The notes under the pieces were generated by a model. That model was not told the origin of the DNA. It saw nothing but the letters and a program-made list of their open reading frames with translations, and made no database searches. The position numbers were made by a program, and so were the translations under genes. A DNA stretch of 64,000 nucleotides from Mastigamoeba balamuthi (Eukaryota; Evosea; Mastigamoebida; Mastigamoebidae): the NCBI GenBank assembly GCA_902651635.1, contig CACRSC010000048.1:58937-122936 (forward strand), in the 5' to 3' direction. Positions 63,454 to 64,000 of this stretch are shown piece after piece (the first letter of the stretch is position 1; each line of letters opens with the position of its first letter).

Positions 63454-64000
63454 TGATACCACTAAAACCCCCTTCAACTGCCCAGACACCACCTGCCCCA
63501 CAAAACGCCCCAGACTGCCCACCAGATGACGGAGGATCACAGATCCAACAATAGAAGACATGCAACACAAGGACATATCACAGGCACCCGTCACACCAAA
63601 CCGACCACAACCAAAAAAACTGCACCACACAGACCCTGTACTGCACTGCCAGACCACCCTAACCACACCACCAGTGAAGTCGCAGGCAACACCACCACCC
63701 CCAACTTCCAACAAAAGGACCACACCAGACATGCCCAATGTCCCAGCGCCAGCCAGATGCTACTGTCATCAAAAATGCCCTCAAATACTGATGCACCCCG
63801 AACATTGATCGAAACCACACCATAATCAGCATGTTCACCAAGTACATGGACAAGGCGAGGAACCAACAACAGGACGCGGTTCTGGAACCAGTACTCCTGG
63901 AACCGTCCCTGAACATACCCCCCCAGGCCACACAACACGCACACCCCCCCCAAGCACACCACCCACCATGACACCCCCTTCCCCCCTCCCCTTCCCCCCC
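63454..64000. other. Downstream part of the LINE, C/A-rich
   Basis: The strand is very poor in G and T and ends in C-runs at the window edge. Overlapping frames contain CYCHQKCPQI, possibly part of an ORF1-type zinc protein or the 3' tail. Extent beyond the window unknown. Confidence 0.4.

Overview
This window is nuclear DNA of a unicellular eukaryote. It is GC-rich, gene-dense and cut by many short introns (about 40-100 nt, mostly GT-AG, with two likely GC-AG). Intraflagellar-transport protein IFT122 shows a ciliated or flagellated cell. RNA polymerase subunit RPB8, a FIP200/ATG11 autophagy scaffold, an ataxin-7-like zinc finger protein, an SRF-like MADS protein and two KIX/poly-glutamine coactivators show standard eukaryotic machinery. 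Long CAG tracts coding poly-Q, a tyrosine-recombinase element, a Tc1/mariner remnant and a LINE remnant are present. The mix (cilium, SRF-type MADS, peptidase M60, bacterial-type acyltransferase) would suit a free-living flagellated amoeba or similar protist; that placement is inference, not proof.

Layout. 1-8.2 kb: start of an unknown minus-strand gene, a Rab-like GTPase, a UIM protein, an ataxin-7/Sgf73-like protein and KIX coactivator 1. 8.6-11.8 kb (minus): secreted peptidase-M60-type protein with two fascin-like repeats. 13.5-15.6 kb: C2 plus four WW domains. 16.4-18.8 kb (minus): secreted cysteine-rich protein with lower GC than its neighbours. 19.0-31.4 kb: accessory block with four tandem paralogues of a membrane-protein family I do not recognise (first two exons tiny, intron phases 0 and 1, long C-terminal repeats), a decayed copy of the family at 15.9-16.3 kb, a tyrosine-recombinase element and a divergent MADS protein. 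Fragments copied from genes in this window (a ubiquitin hydrolase, the C2-WW gene) lie in the same block. 32.0-33.3 kb: ubiquitin hydrolase. 33.8-39.0 kb: FIP200/ATG11 scaffold. 39.6-41.8 kb (minus): LRR protein with tandem repeats in its first intron. 42.4-45.6 kb: KIX coactivator 2, interrupted by an assembly duplication at an N. 46.2-46.6 kb (minus): a small two-exon gene. 47.8-50.5 kb: acyltransferase-3/SGNH protein. 50.8-52.9 kb: AT-richer tract with an orphan and a kinase remnant. 53.0-58.4 kb (minus): IFT122 in 14 exons. 58.6-59.3 kb (minus): RPB8. 59.5-60.5 kb: RUN-domain protein. 60.6-64.0 kb: Tc1/mariner fragment and degraded LINE.

Most conserved genes are unrelated housekeeping loci. 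Functional grouping shows mainly in the tandem membrane-protein family, the only candidate for an undescribed system. The other unusual signal is in non-coding DNA: many introns carry a palindrome close to TCAATTGA, and AT-rich words (AAATATCT, GATATC) recur in introns and upstream regions of this GC-rich sequence. Exon boundaries were chosen by hand from reading frame, splice dinucleotides and family similarity; for IFT122, the FIP200-like gene, RPB8, the RUN protein and the C2-WW gene all phases close exactly.
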